DNA from: CASFRF01 sp031549345
GTDB taxonomy: Bacteria; Verrucomicrobiota; Lentisphaeria; Victivallales; Victivallaceae
DNA length: 62,099 nucleotides
Direction of reading: 5' to 3'
NCBI GenBank assembly: GCA_031549345.1
Contig: JAVBPY010000016.1
Span: 1 to 62,099 of the forward strand
In this document: piece by piece, positions 1 to 9,140 of the stretch
Layout of the letters: each line of letters begins with the position of its first letter
Numbering within the stretch: the stretch's first letter is position 1
Notes under the pieces: generated by a model
What the model was told of the DNA's origin: nothing
The model's database searches: none
Seen by the model: only the letters and a program-made list of their open reading frames with translations
Made by a program: the position numbers and the translations under genes

Positions 1-979
1 CCGCGTCCGTCACAACCGTAAGACCACGTTGCGGATACGCATAGTTCGACACCCCGTCGGCCAGCAATCGCCCGGTCCGCTGCGCCGGATGAAGATCCGA
101 CACGCCGAGCCCCCGAGACTGACGGCTCCGTACCTCCTCAAAAAACTTTTTCTGCACCGTTTCTGAAGCAGTTTCCACCGTAAATTTCGTCGCGCCCGCG
201 CGCGTCAAATAACCGAACGCGTTGTACTCGAACGCGATGGGATCGAGATCCGCCTTGCGGAGCGAAACGAGCACCGGGCGTTCCGCCTCCACCTTCCCCG
301 CCAGCGCGTCCGCGTGGCTGCGCGGCGCGGACTCCACCTTCATAACCGCATACGTCAAAACATGTTCCACGCCGGAGACGGTAATTTTCGAGGCCTGCCG
401 CGTGTTGCCGTCGTACGCAAGCTGAATCATCGCGCGCCCCTGTTCCGCCACGGAAACAGGACGCTTGAGCACGTCATATTCAAACGCAAGAACGCGGCCC
501 GAGGGGGCCTTCGCGCTCTCCAACACGCTCCCGCGGTAGGTGAAAACCCAGTCGCGCCGCTCGCCGGAGCCGCGCAAAATCCAATGTTCCCCCTCCTTGC
601 CCGCCTCAAAATCCGCGTCCGAAACATAGCTCCCGCCTTCACGCCGGACAAACCCGATTTCCGCGCCCCACGGAGCCCGCCACGTCATGCGCTCCCCGGA
701 GCCGGAAAACCGCGATTCCAGCAACGGAATCGTCCACCCATACCCCGCCACGCCGACCCTTTGCACCTCCGAATCGTACTCCAAACGAAACGACTGACAA
801 AATTCAGCCGAAAAATTGGCCGCCCCCAAGCTCCGCACCTCGCGCCACGCACCGCTCTCGAGGCTCACCCGCCCCGCCGAAAGCCCCGCGGTTTCCCAAG
901 AAAGAGGCCCCGCAACAACCCCAATTCCACCCAGGAAAAGGAGCGCCGCCGCCCGTTTAAGGTGCAATCTCCAATGCAT
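1..979 (-). CDS. RHS/YD-repeat-like exported protein, 5' part only
   Basis: An open frame of 326 codons runs from an ATG at 979 off the left edge without a stop. It opens with a basic, hydrophobic signal-peptide-like stretch (MHWRLHLKRAAALLFLGG...), followed by Tyr/Gly-rich beta-strand repeats such as VLAFEYDVLKRPVSV, IQLAYDGNTRQASKITV and IAFEYNAFGYLTRAG. These resemble YD/RHS repeats, which build large secreted or surface beta-barrel shells, some carrying C-terminal toxins. The C-terminus lies outside the window, so cargo and function cannot be judged. Codon use is GC-rich like the neighbours. The assignment to the YD/RHS class is an inference from repeat character. The open frames on the opposite strand here lack protein-like composition. 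Confidence 0.6.
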   Translation of the reverse strand, partial: MHWRLHLKRAAALLFLGGIGVVAGPLSWETAGLSAGRVSLESGAWREVRSLGAANFSAEFCQSFRLEYDSEVQRVGVAGYGWTIPLLESRFSGSGERMTWRAPWGAEIGFVRREGGSYVSDADFEAGKEGEHWILRGSGERRDWVFTYRGSVLESAKAPSGRVLAFEYDVLKRPVSVAEQGRAMIQLAYDGNTRQASKITVSGVEHVLTYAVMKVESAPRSHADALAGKVEAERPVLVSLRKADLDPIAFEYNAFGYLTRAGATKFTVETASETVQKKFFEEVRSRQSRGLGVSDLHPAQRTGRLLADGVSNYAYPQRGLTVVTDA

Positions 980-1360
980 AGACCGTCCTTCCGCTGTTGG
1001 TAATATTTTGAAAAAGTGTTCTCTTCAATCAATTATATTGTAATTCACAAACAAAATCAAGTTGTTTTATACTTTTTATTGAAAAATTATTTGAAAAAAC
1101 AAAATAAACTCAATTTGAACTCAAATAAAAATCACCGCACCAAACAATACGATCAATATAAAATTCACAAACACACAAAAAAGCAGATCAATCCAAAGAC
1201 GAATCAGTACACTCTTCTTCATGAAAGACGAGTAACGTTATTATTAATTTCAAGATATAATCCCATATCAAGAAATAGAACAGACAAACAAGAAAAAACA
1301 GCTTGCCTTTTTGGGAAGTTGAATTATTGTAGTGATAGGGAGATTCATTCCCCAAATCAT
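980..1360. other. AT-rich intergenic region, no gene seen
   Basis: About 380 bases between the divergent genes at 979 and 1361. Base composition changes abruptly: the plus strand is A-rich and poor in G and C. An open frame continues upstream of 1361 through this spacer, but its translation is Lys/Asn/Ile-rich low complexity and does not look coding. The spacer probably holds promoters for both flanking genes, but I could not single out a convincing -35/-10 pair among the many AT-rich matches. Confidence 0.6.
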
Positions 1361-2152
1361 ATGAAAAACATCGACAAAATTCTACAATATCTCTACGCGG
1401 AAGCCGGGGCAGACGCCTGGTTCGATGCGCCGTTCTTCCGCGTCGCCAACGCGGACGATCCATGGTTCGAACGGTTTAAGACGCTGATCGGGGATTTCCA
1501 CTGGACGCCGCAGGAGGCGCTCTCCCGCGTCGCGCCGGGAGCGAAGGCGCGCTCGGTCATTGTCTGGATTCTGCCCGCCACCGAGGCCGTCCGCCATGCG
1601 AACCGCTTTGAACGCGACGCGCCCGCAAGACTGTGGAGCGATATGCGCACTTTCGGCGAAATGGCCAATGAAAAAATCGCGGCAGGGCTCGCGCGGACCC
1701 TCTCCGATGCGGGATTCCCCAGCGTCGCTCCACATCTGGAGCAGCTCAAAAGCGGCTTTAAAGTAGGAACGCTGGACTACGCCTCGCACTGGTCGGAACG
1801 CCACGTTGCGTGGATGGCGGGACTGGGGACATTCGGGTTGCACGCAAGCTTGATTACCGAGCGCGGCTCCGCCATGCGCGTCGGCTCCGTGGTTACGGAA
1901 CTTGCGCTTGAAGCGAACGTGCGTCCCTACGGCGACGATCCCTTCGCGTGGTGCACACGCTGCGGCGCGTGTATCGAGCGCTGTCCCGCCGGAGCCGTCG
2001 GCGAACGGTTTGAAGACCGCGACAAAGCGCGCTGCGGCGCGCTCGGCCTGGAATTCTTCCACCGTCGCCGCGCCCTCGATCCTTCGTACAACGGCGTTCC
2101 GGGTTGCGGACTCTGCCAAACCGGCGTCCCCTGCGAATTCAAACGCCCCTAA
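1361..2152 (+). CDS. QueG-like 4Fe-4S protein
   Basis: 263 aa starting MKNIDKILQYLYAEAG; I chose this ATG because everything upstream is AT-rich and lacks protein character. The C-terminal third carries CTRCGACIERCP, a CxxCxxCxxxCP 4Fe-4S motif, followed by a second Cys cluster CGLCQTGVPC. The middle (SERHVAWMAGLGTFGLHASLIT) matches the region of epoxyqueuosine reductase (QueG) and related corrinoid/Fe-S reductases before the ferredoxin motif. At 263 aa it is shorter than typical QueG (about 300-380 aa, with extra C-terminal repeats), so it may be a QueG-like reductase of unknown substrate rather than the tRNA-modifying enzyme. The stop overlaps the convergent hemW stop region by 4 bases. Confidence 0.75.
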   Translation: MKNIDKILQYLYAEAGADAWFDAPFFRVANADDPWFERFKTLIGDFHWTPQEALSRVAPGAKARSVIVWILPATEAVRHANRFERDAPARLWSDMRTFGEMANEKIAAGLARTLSDAGFPSVAPHLEQLKSGFKVGTLDYASHWSERHVAWMAGLGTFGLHASLITERGSAMRVGSVVTELALEANVRPYGDDPFAWCTRCGACIERCPAGAVGERFEDRDKARCGALGLEFFHRRRALDPSYNGVPGCGLCQTGVPCEFKRP

Positions 2153-3216
2153 AGAAGCGCTTCGGCGGCGGAATTCCAGAAGGGAAGCGCTTCGGGGCGC
2201 AAGGCAATGCGTTCCGGAGTAATGTGCAAAAATTCCGCCGCGGATTCATGGGCGATTTTTTGCACCCAATCCCAATTGTACGCGCCGTGCGGAAGGGGAA
2301 TTGCGCCCCACATCGCAGGTGTCCAGCCGCGCACAGTGCGCAAATTGACGGCGAGTATTTCGCGGAACCTCGCTTCCAGCGGGATTTCGTCGATTTCCGG
2401 CGGAACGTTTTGCAGCCAACGTTCCAGCGACTCCGGTTCGATCCGTCGAATACCTCCCTCGAACGAGGCGGCGGCGGGGCCGAACCCGCGCAGAAGTCCG
2501 CCGCACCATACGTTCAAATTGTGGTGGCATTCCCCTCCGGGCGACGCATAATTGGAGATTTCGTAGCGAAGAAGGCGCATTCCCGCAAGGTCGTACATGT
2601 CGGCGGCAAGGTCGTCGTCCACCGTCGTTCCGGCGAGACGCGTCCCCTCCTCCGGCGTTAAAGCATAGCAGGAAAAATGGTCGGCGCCGCAGGCGAGCGC
2701 GCAATCCAGCTCGCGCCCCCAGTCCGCAAGCGACTGCCCCGGAATGGCGTACATGAGGTCAATATTGAAATGCGAAAAACGCGCCGCAACAATTCCTGCG
2801 AGGGCGCGGTCCAGTGCCTCTTGGGAGCAATCGCGCCCCAGCGTCCGGCGGAAGCGGGGCTCGAACGACTGCACACCGCAACTTAAACGGGTCACGAAGG
2901 TGCGGATCAAAGCGATTTTTTCTTCATCCAGCGTTTCCGGGTTGCACTCCATGGATATTTCCGTTTCCGTACCCAGAGGAAGACGGCGCAGCATGCCGAA
3001 CAAGCGCTCCAGCTCCGGAACGGTCAGGATCGAGGGGGTGCCGCCGCCGAGATACAGTGTTTCAACCTCCATCCCGTCCCAATCGGCGCGCGCCAAATCG
3101 GATTCGAGTTTGTCGAGGTACTTTTTTCGCAGCGAATCGGGCGCATCCGGCTCCGAATAAAATGCGCAATAGCCGCACTTGGAGCGGCAGAAAGGGACAT
3201 GGCAGTAGACGTTCAC
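2149..3216 (-). CDS. hemW: HemW-like radical SAM protein (coproporphyrinogen III oxidase-like)
   Basis: 355 aa with GTG start. The radical SAM cluster motif CRSKCGYC sits at residues 10-17 and is followed by LYLGGGTPS and RLSCGVQSFEPRFRRTLGRDCS, which are typical of the HemN/HemW family. The short N-terminus before the Cys motif and the overall length fit HemW, a heme-binding chaperone-like relative, better than true HemN. The GTG overlaps the TGA of the amidohydrolase gene (GTGA), so it is probably the last gene of the pyr transcript. No other heme genes are present in the window. Confidence 0.85.
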   Translation of the reverse strand: MNVYCHVPFCRSKCGYCAFYSEPDAPDSLRKKYLDKLESDLARADWDGMEVETLYLGGGTPSILTVPELERLFGMLRRLPLGTETEISMECNPETLDEEKIALIRTFVTRLSCGVQSFEPRFRRTLGRDCSQEALDRALAGIVAARFSHFNIDLMYAIPGQSLADWGRELDCALACGADHFSCYALTPEEGTRLAGTTVDDDLAADMYDLAGMRLLRYEISNYASPGGECHHNLNVWCGGLLRGFGPAAASFEGGIRRIEPESLERWLQNVPPEIDEIPLEARFREILAVNLRTVRGWTPAMWGAIPLPHGAYNWDWVQKIAHESAAEFLHITPERIALRPEALPFWNSAAEALL

Positions 3217-4352
3217 CGCGTTAGCACATCCAACGCAAGCGCGACGAGATAACCGATCCCCGGAGCGAGCGCCTCGTCGTTGAAGTCAAAATCAGAGGTG
3301 TGCAAGGGAACACTCCCCTCTCCCAAACCGATCCAGGCGTACACACCGGGGTAACGTCGGAGGTAAAAGGAAAAATCCTCCGCCGCAAGGGCGGGGCGTT
3401 CCAGCGCGAGATACCCCGTCGCTCCCGCTTCCGCCGCCTTTTTCGCCCGTTCCGCACAACGTGCGTCGTTGATCGTCGGCTCGTACAAGTTGCGAAACTC
3501 CGCCTCGATACGTGTTCCGGTGGCTCCGGCGATCCCGTCGGCGACACGCCGGACAGCGGAGCGAAGCTCCTCCCCGAGCTCCGGGCGGAAATAACGGAGC
3601 GTCCCCGACAAATCCGCCCGCTCCGGCAGCACATTCGGGTGCCCTCCCGAATGAAAGCTCCCCACGCTTAAGACCGCCGCGTCCAAAGGGGCGACGTTGC
3701 GCGAAACCACGCTCTGGAGCGCCGTTACAAGCAAACTCCCCGCGTACACCACGTCGCGGGCCTTTTCCGGCGCGCTCCCATGCCCGCCGCGCCCGGTAAT
3801 TTCAATAAAAAAGTCGGTGCACGCCGCCATCATCGGCCCCGGTCCGGTCATGATGTGCCCCACAGGGAGTCCCGGCCAGCCGTGCAATGCCGCCACAAGA
3901 ACCGGCGCGGGATCTTCCAACGCATCCGCATCCACAAGCGAACGCCCGAGGGCCGTCATCTCTTCCCCCGGCTGCCAGACAAAACGAACGCTGCCGTGCA
4001 ACTCATCGCGCCGCGCCGCAAGCGCGCGCGCCGCGCCCGCAAGGATCGCGGCATGGCCGTCGTGCCCGCAAGCATGCATACGGCCCGGATGTGCCGAGGC
4101 ATACGCCAACCCCGTCGCCTCCTCAATCGGCAACGCGTCGATGTCGGCGCGCAACGTAACGTTCGGCCCCGGATGCGCGCCGTGCAAGATGGCGACGACG
4201 TCGGTGCCGAGCTTCGCGGGGAGCCATTGGAGGGGTAAATCGGCCAGCGCGGCGCGGATCAGCCTGCCGGTTTCATACTCTTCGCCGGAGAGTTCCGGAA
4301 CTTGGTGCAGGGCATGGCGCAACGCCACAGCCTGCTCCGGAATCGCATGCAT
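3213..4352 (-). CDS. M20 family amidohydrolase (hippurate hydrolase / N-acyl-amino-acid hydrolase type)
   Basis: 379 aa beginning MHAIPEQAVALRHALH. Metal-ligand motifs of the M20D peptidases are present: MHACGHDGHAAILAGAA, WQPGEE, and the lid-domain segment ITGRGGHGSAPEKARDVV. The family hydrolyses N-acyl amino acids or similar amides in the cytoplasm with a di-metal site. The frame is open farther upstream, but the sequence there is the antisense shadow of pyrC; the ATG at 4352 overlaps the pyrC stop (TAATG), which fixes the start. Translationally coupled to pyrC and hemW. The substrate is unknown; the operon position might suggest ureido or carbamoyl compounds, but that is speculation. Confidence 0.88.
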   Translation of the reverse strand: MHAIPEQAVALRHALHQVPELSGEEYETGRLIRAALADLPLQWLPAKLGTDVVAILHGAHPGPNVTLRADIDALPIEEATGLAYASAHPGRMHACGHDGHAAILAGAARALAARRDELHGSVRFVWQPGEEMTALGRSLVDADALEDPAPVLVAALHGWPGLPVGHIMTGPGPMMAACTDFFIEITGRGGHGSAPEKARDVVYAGSLLVTALQSVVSRNVAPLDAAVLSVGSFHSGGHPNVLPERADLSGTLRYFRPELGEELRSAVRRVADGIAGATGTRIEAEFRNLYEPTINDARCAERAKKAAEAGATGYLALERPALAAEDFSFYLRRYPGVYAWIGLGEGSVPLHTSDFDFNDEALAPGIGYLVALALDVLTR

Positions 4353-5635
4353 TATGCGTTCTCCAGCGTGTCGAAGACAAAGCATCCTTCGACCAGGGTC
4401 GCACGCGGACGACCGTAAAGGGTCTTCCCGTGAAACGGTGTGTTGCGCCCGAGGGATTGGAATTTTTCGGCATCCACCACCCACTCGGCCTCCGGGTCGA
4501 AGACCGTGATGTCGGCCACGTTGCCGTCGGCAAGCGAATAATTGCGGAATCCAAGAACCTCCGCCGGGCCCGCGGTGAACTTGGCCACCAGATCGCTCAG
4601 AGAAAGCACCTTTTCGCGGTAAAGGGTTGTCAGCGCCACGCCGAGCGCCGTTTCCAGCCCGACGATCCCGAACGGGGCGAAGTCGAACTCCACGAGTTTC
4701 GCCGTTTGCGTATGCGGCGCGTGGTCGGTGGCGATCACGGTGATGGTCCCGTCCGCGAGGGCGGCGATGAGCGCCTGCCGGTCGGCCTCGGAACGCAGCG
4801 GGGGATTCATCTTGTAGTTGGTGTCGTAGGTTTTGACGCATTCATCGGTAAGCGCCATGTGATGGGGGGTAACTTCGCCGGTAACGTGGAGCTTTTCCCG
4901 CCGCGCCTGGCGGATCAGATCTACGCTCCCGCGGGCGCTTACATGCTGGATGTGGATCCGGCCGCCGGTCAGGCGCGCAAGCATTACGTCGCGGGCGACC
5001 ATGATCTCCTCAGACATCGAAGGAATGCCCTCCATGCCCAGAAGGACCGACCACTTCCCCTCGTGCATCACCCCGACAGCCTTCAAATAATCGTCTTCGC
5101 AATGGTCCAGAATCGGGAGGCCGAAGCTCGACGCGTACTCCATTACATGCCGCATCAGCGCATGGTCCTGGATGCATTTTCCGTCGTCGCTGAGCGCCAC
5201 GACGCCCGCCGCCTTCAGGGCGCCGATGCCGGTCATTTCCGTCCCCGCATACCCTTTGGTCATGCACCCGCAGGGGAGGACGCGCACCACGCCCTGCCGC
5301 GCAGCGGACTGCCGCAAATACTCGATCGCCCCCGCGGTGTCGGCCGCCGGATTGGTGTTCGGCATGGCCACGACGGAGCTGAAGCCGCCCGCCGCCGCCG
5401 CAAGCGTTCCTGTTTGAATCGTTTCCGCCCCGGTGTTCCCCGGCTGGCGCAAATGCACGTGCAGATCGATGAACCCCGGCGAAACGACCAGCCCGGCGAG
5501 ATCGATCACCTTCGATGAAACAAGTTTCCCCGGATCGACGATCCGCCCGGCCCCCACGCCGATATCCATCTTTTGATCGATTCCGCGCACCGGGTCGATG
5601 ACGCGGCCGCCCTTGAGAATGTATTCGTTTTTCAT
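4352..5635 (-). CDS. pyrC: dihydroorotase
   Basis: 427 aa, class I dihydroorotase of the amidohydrolase superfamily, third step of pyrimidine synthesis (carbamoyl aspartate to dihydroorotate). Visible motifs are the metal-binding DLHVHLRQPGNTGAET, HCEDD, and ATDHAPHTQTAKLVEFD near the C-terminal end of the barrel. I start at MKNEYILKGG, whose ATG overlaps the pyrB TGA (ATGA); an ATG 12 bases upstream inside pyrB is possible. Sandwiched between pyrB and an amidohydrolase gene, both with stop/start overlaps. Class I enzymes often pair with PyrB in complexes. Confidence 0.95.
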   Translation of the reverse strand: MKNEYILKGGRVIDPVRGIDQKMDIGVGAGRIVDPGKLVSSKVIDLAGLVVSPGFIDLHVHLRQPGNTGAETIQTGTLAAAAGGFSSVVAMPNTNPAADTAGAIEYLRQSAARQGVVRVLPCGCMTKGYAGTEMTGIGALKAAGVVALSDDGKCIQDHALMRHVMEYASSFGLPILDHCEDDYLKAVGVMHEGKWSVLLGMEGIPSMSEEIMVARDVMLARLTGGRIHIQHVSARGSVDLIRQARREKLHVTGEVTPHHMALTDECVKTYDTNYKMNPPLRSEADRQALIAALADGTITVIATDHAPHTQTAKLVEFDFAPFGIVGLETALGVALTTLYREKVLSLSDLVAKFTAGPAEVLGFRNYSLADGNVADITVFDPEAEWVVDAEKFQSLGRNTPFHGKTLYGRPRATLVEGCFVFDTLENA

Positions 5636-6564
5636 TTTTTCAGGCACCCCGCCACCAGGAACAGCACCGCCATGCGCACGGCAAGACCGTTCGTTACTTG
5701 TTCAAGAATCACCGACTGCGGCCCATCGGCCAGGGCCGATTGCAGTTCGACATCGCGGTTGATCGGCCCCGGATGCATAATCAGCGCGTCGGGCTTCAAA
5801 TATTGGACGGTTTTTTTGTTCAAACCGAAGAACCGCGCGTACTCGCCGGTGCTCGGGAAAAAACCCGCCGTCTGCCTTTCGTGCTGAATACGCAGCAAAT
5901 TCACCACATCCGCCCCCTCGAGGGCTTCACGAAGATCGTAGCAAACCCGCACACCGATGGATTCAAATTCGCGCGGAACCAGCGTGGCCGGACCGCAGAT
6001 GGTAACCTCCGCCCCCAGTTTGAGGAGCCCCCAGATGCCGTCGCGGGCGACGCGGCTGTGGAGAATATCGCCGAGAATCGTAACCTTCAACCCGGCGATC
6101 TCCCCCTTCTTTTCGCGGATGGTGAATAAATCGAGAAGGGCCTGCGTGGGGTGCCCGTGGGCCCCGTCGCCCGCGTTGATGACGCCGCAGCGAACGTGCC
6201 GCGAAATAAAGTCCTGCGCGCCGGGCGCGGAATGGCGCATAACCAGCAAATCGACCTGGAGCGCTTCGATGTTGCGCACGGTGTCGAGGAGGGTTTCCCC
6301 TTTTTTCAGGCTGCTCGAATCGGCGGAGACGTTCACGATGTCGGCACTGAGGCGCTGTTCGGCAAGTTCGAAGGAAACGCGCGTCCGCGTGGAGGGTTCC
6401 ACAAAGAAATTGACGACGGTCTTCCCGCGGAGGGCGGGCACCTTTTTGACACTGCGTTCGGAGACCTTCTTGAACTCCCCGGCGGTGTCCAGAATAAAAG
6501 TGATCTCCTCCGGGGTCAGGTCATAGAGGCAAAGGAGATCTTTCCGGGTCCATCCTTGTTCCAT
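5632..6564 (-). CDS. pyrB: aspartate carbamoyltransferase catalytic subunit
   Basis: 310 aa. Carbamoyl-phosphate site VEPSTRTRVSFELAE and aspartate-binding loop region HGHPTQALLDLFT are intact, with LKVTILGDILHSRVARD following. Length matches stand-alone catalytic chains (about 305-315 aa). Start at MEQGWTRKDLL: a GGAAGGAA ribosome binding site lies about 10 bases upstream, inside the pyrR stop region, whereas the upstream in-frame ATG lies within pyrR. No pyrI regulatory subunit is seen nearby, so control is presumably through pyrR. Confidence 0.95.
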   Translation of the reverse strand: MEQGWTRKDLLCLYDLTPEEITFILDTAGEFKKVSERSVKKVPALRGKTVVNFFVEPSTRTRVSFELAEQRLSADIVNVSADSSSLKKGETLLDTVRNIEALQVDLLVMRHSAPGAQDFISRHVRCGVINAGDGAHGHPTQALLDLFTIREKKGEIAGLKVTILGDILHSRVARDGIWGLLKLGAEVTICGPATLVPREFESIGVRVCYDLREALEGADVVNLLRIQHERQTAGFFPSTGEYARFFGLNKKTVQYLKPDALIMHPGPINRDVELQSALADGPQSVILEQVTNGLAVRMAVLFLVAGCLKK

Positions 6565-6566
6565 AA

Positions 6567-7139
6567 CTACGCGTTCCTTCCGGTAAAATGATGACGCCAT
6601 TCGGCGCTGTAGACGCGGTCGCGCCCTTCGGTTTCGGCAAATTCGACGATCAGTTTGCGCTCCGCGTCTTCGGAATACGCTCCACCCACGTAATCGGCGC
6701 GAATGGGGTATTCGGCATTCTCCCGGTCGATCAGCACGGCAAGGCGGATCAGCGCGGGACGGCCGTAGTCGGTCAGCGCCTCCAGCGCCGCGCGGATGGT
6801 GCGCCCGGTGGAAAGAACATCGTCCACCAGAATGACGCGCGCGTTTTCCATCACAAACGGAATGTCCGTCTCCCGGATGAGCGGCAGGGCGCTCCGGAGG
6901 CCCACATCGTCGCGGTACATCGAAATATCAAGCGTGCCAAGTTCCGGACGCAGTGGAGAAATGCGCTCGATCTCGGCAGAAATCCGCCGGGCGAGCCCCA
7001 CGCCTTGCTGGTACAACCCGACCAGCGCGAACTCGCCGTCCCCCACCGTCCGCGTATCGGCGACAATGGCCCGCGCGACACGTTCAATCGCCGAACGCAC
7101 TTCGGCGGCGTCCCAAATTTCGTTGCATAAACCTGTCAT
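6567..7139 (-). CDS. pyrR: PyrR: pyrimidine operon regulator / uracil phosphoribosyltransferase
   Basis: 190 aa with the PRPP-binding loop RVILVDDVLSTGRTIRAALE and the PyrR-type segments LVGLYQQGVGLARRI and LGTLDISMYRDDVG. In other bacteria PyrR binds pyr mRNA in the presence of UMP and promotes attenuation; many also have UPRTase activity. First gene of pyrR-pyrB-pyrC-amidohydrolase-hemW. The 79-base leader (7140-7218) contains a small GACT/AGTC stem-loop but no clear PyrR-binding loop or terminator that I can see, so attenuation here is unproven. Confidence 0.93.
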   Translation of the reverse strand: MTGLCNEIWDAAEVRSAIERVARAIVADTRTVGDGEFALVGLYQQGVGLARRISAEIERISPLRPELGTLDISMYRDDVGLRSALPLIRETDIPFVMENARVILVDDVLSTGRTIRAALEALTDYGRPALIRLAVLIDRENAEYPIRADYVGGAYSEDAERKLIVEFAETEGRDRVYSAEWRHHFTGRNA

Positions 7140-7218
7140 GAAACACCTCGCTTCCGGAGAATATAATGTACCGCGTCAAATCGACTTTTCCAGTCCCCAA
7201 CGCGATTTTTCCTATGGA

Positions 7219-7770
7219 TTATCCAAGCCGCGCTTCCAATATGGTTTTCCCGTCGCCGAGGGCGCACACACGCAACACGCCGTCGCGGTAGAATCCGAAG
7301 CTCGCCGCACTCCCCCCCTTGGGGAGCGAAATCGAGCCGGGGTTGAACGCCCACAATTCATTTTCCAACTTCTCCAGACGCGGGATATGCGTGTGCCCGG
7401 AAGCGAAAACCGTCCCGGGAGGCAACGGCGGAGGCGCCTCCGCCGTCCATGCGTGCCCGTGGGTGAGAAAAAAACGGTGCTCCCCCAGCAAAAGTGTGGA
7501 ATACGCCGCCATCAACGGAAAGTCGAGCAAACATTGATCGACCTCGCTGTCGCAATTGCCGCGCACCGCGACGATTTTATCGCTCCACGCATTCAACAAA
7601 GGAACTACCTCCGGCGGCGCATAATCGCCGCGCAACGGGTTCCGGGGGCCGTGGTAAAGGACATCGCCGAGAAGAACGAGCGTATCGGGCCGCAACGCTT
7701 CCACATGGCGCGCCAGGAGTTTTACGCAGTCGAGCGCGCCGTGCACGTCGGAGAAAAACAACGCGGTCAT
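7219..7770 (-). CDS. YfcE-family metallophosphoesterase
   Basis: 183 aa. Calcineurin-like metal motifs are in order: FFSDVHGA near the N-terminus, LVLLGDVLYHGPRNP, VAVRGNCDSEVD, FFLTHGHAW and FASGHTHIP. This is the YfcE/MJ0936 group, phosphodiesterases of unclear physiological substrate. ATG overlaps the argH stop (ATGA), so it is co-translated as the last gene of the psd-pssA-epimerase-argH operon. No signal peptide; cytoplasmic. Confidence 0.88.
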   Translation of the reverse strand: MTALFFSDVHGALDCVKLLARHVEALRPDTLVLLGDVLYHGPRNPLRGDYAPPEVVPLLNAWSDKIVAVRGNCDSEVDQCLLDFPLMAAYSTLLLGEHRFFLTHGHAWTAEAPPPLPPGTVFASGHTHIPRLEKLENELWAFNPGSISLPKGGSAASFGFYRDGVLRVCALGDGKTILEARLG

Positions 7771-9137
7771 GGGCGCCTGGCGCGCCAGAAGGCCAGTTGA
7801 TTCCGCACCGCCTTGTAGCCGGTTCCGCCGACGAGTTCGCGCTTGGCCACACTGGCTTCCGGCTCGAACATCGCAACAAACTCCGGGGTCGCCTCCGGGA
7901 TCGAAAGACGCATCTCTTCGAGGGTAAGTTCATCCAGCTTCCGGCCGTGTTCGCGGCAATATTTGACCAACGCCCCCACGCGGTGGTGGGCCGTCCGGAA
8001 AGGGACGCCGAGTTCGACGAGTTTTTCCGCAAGGTCGGTCGCCATCAAGGCCGGGTCGGCGGCGGCGGCGCGCATATTGTCTCTTTTGATTTTCATCGTC
8101 GCAATCATCGGCGGATAGACGCCGAGGATTTTCTTCACAGTATCGAGCGCGTCGAAAATCTGTTCCTTATCTTCCTGCAAGTCGCGGTTGTACGTCAAAG
8201 GAAGCCCCTTGCACATAGTCAGGAGCGCCATCAATGCGCCGTACACCCGCGCGGTTTTTCCGCGTGAAAGCTCGCACACATCGGGATTCTTTTTCTGGGG
8301 CATCAGGCTCGAACCGGTGCAGAACGCATCGTCGAGCTCCACAAAATCGAACTCCTGCGAACACCACAGAATCAAATCCTCCGAGAGGCGCGACACGTGC
8401 ATGGAAAAAATCGACAGCGCCGACAGCAGTTCAATCGCAAAATCCCGGTCCGCCACCGCATCCATGCTGTTGCGCGTAACGCGCTCGAAACCAAGATCTT
8501 TCGCCACAAATTCACGATCAATGGGAAGCGTGCTCCCCGCCAGAGCGCCGGAACCCAAGGGCATCACGTTGATCCGTTTCCGGCAGTCGCCGAGGCGCTC
8601 CGCGTCGCGGTCAAGCATCTCCACGTACGCGAGGAGGTGATGCGCGAAAAGGACCACCTGGGCATGCTGCAAATGGGTGAATCCGGGGAGAATCGCCTCC
8701 GGCTCCGCCTCCGCCGCGCAGAGAAGCGCGTCCTGAAACGAGCGGACGCCCGCGATAAGCCCGTCGATTTCATCGCGCAGGTACAAGCGGATGTCCAACG
8801 CCACCTGGTCGTTGCGGCTGCGGGCGGAGTGGACACGCGCCCCTTCCGCGCCCAGCGCGTCGATCAACGCGCTCTCGATGTGCATGTGAATGTCCTCGAG
8901 CTCGATCTTGAACTCGAAATCGCCGCGGTCGATGCGCGCGACAATCGCATCCAAGGCTTCGACGATTGCCGAAGCCGTCGCTTCCGGAATGATTCTTTGC
9001 TTTGCAAGCATCCGCACATGCGCCTGGCTGCCGCGCGCATCCCACCGGTACAAGCGCTTGTCGTAAGAGATCGACTCGGTAAATTCCGCGACTTCGGCGC
9101 GCGTTTCCGCCCCGAATCTGCCGCCCCACATCGCCAT
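7767..9137 (-). CDS. argH: argininosuccinate lyase
   Basis: 456 aa, last step of arginine synthesis (argininosuccinate to arginine plus fumarate). The fumarase/aspartase superfamily signature GSSLMPQKKNPDVCEL is present, as are the N-terminal MWGGRF, the VHSARSRNDQVALDIRLYLRD substrate region in two adjoining blocks, and GFTHLQHAQ. Full length for the family. No argG nearby; instead it is embedded with lipid and nucleotide-sugar genes. Three bases separate it from the epimerase stop. Confidence 0.96.
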   Translation of the reverse strand: MAMWGGRFGAETRAEVAEFTESISYDKRLYRWDARGSQAHVRMLAKQRIIPEATASAIVEALDAIVARIDRGDFEFKIELEDIHMHIESALIDALGAEGARVHSARSRNDQVALDIRLYLRDEIDGLIAGVRSFQDALLCAAEAEPEAILPGFTHLQHAQVVLFAHHLLAYVEMLDRDAERLGDCRKRINVMPLGSGALAGSTLPIDREFVAKDLGFERVTRNSMDAVADRDFAIELLSALSIFSMHVSRLSEDLILWCSQEFDFVELDDAFCTGSSLMPQKKNPDVCELSRGKTARVYGALMALLTMCKGLPLTYNRDLQEDKEQIFDALDTVKKILGVYPPMIATMKIKRDNMRAAAADPALMATDLAEKLVELGVPFRTAHHRVGALVKYCREHGRKLDELTLEEMRLSIPEATPEFVAMFEPEASVAKRELVGGTGYKAVRNQLAFWRARRP

Positions 9138-9140
9138 AAT

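Noticed and set aside
314..1003. 229-codon plus-strand frame at the left edge
   Set aside because: Antisense of the RHS/YD-like gene, which has a signal peptide and repeat pattern on the other strand.
3213..4841. Longer version (542 aa) of the M20 amidohydrolase
   Set aside because: The additional 163 residues are pyrC read in another frame; the ATG overlapping the pyrC stop is the proper start.
7140..7218. PyrR-dependent attenuator in the pyrR leader
   Set aside because: Only a 4-bp stem-loop; no terminator/antiterminator pair or recognisable PyrR-binding loop in the 79 bases available.
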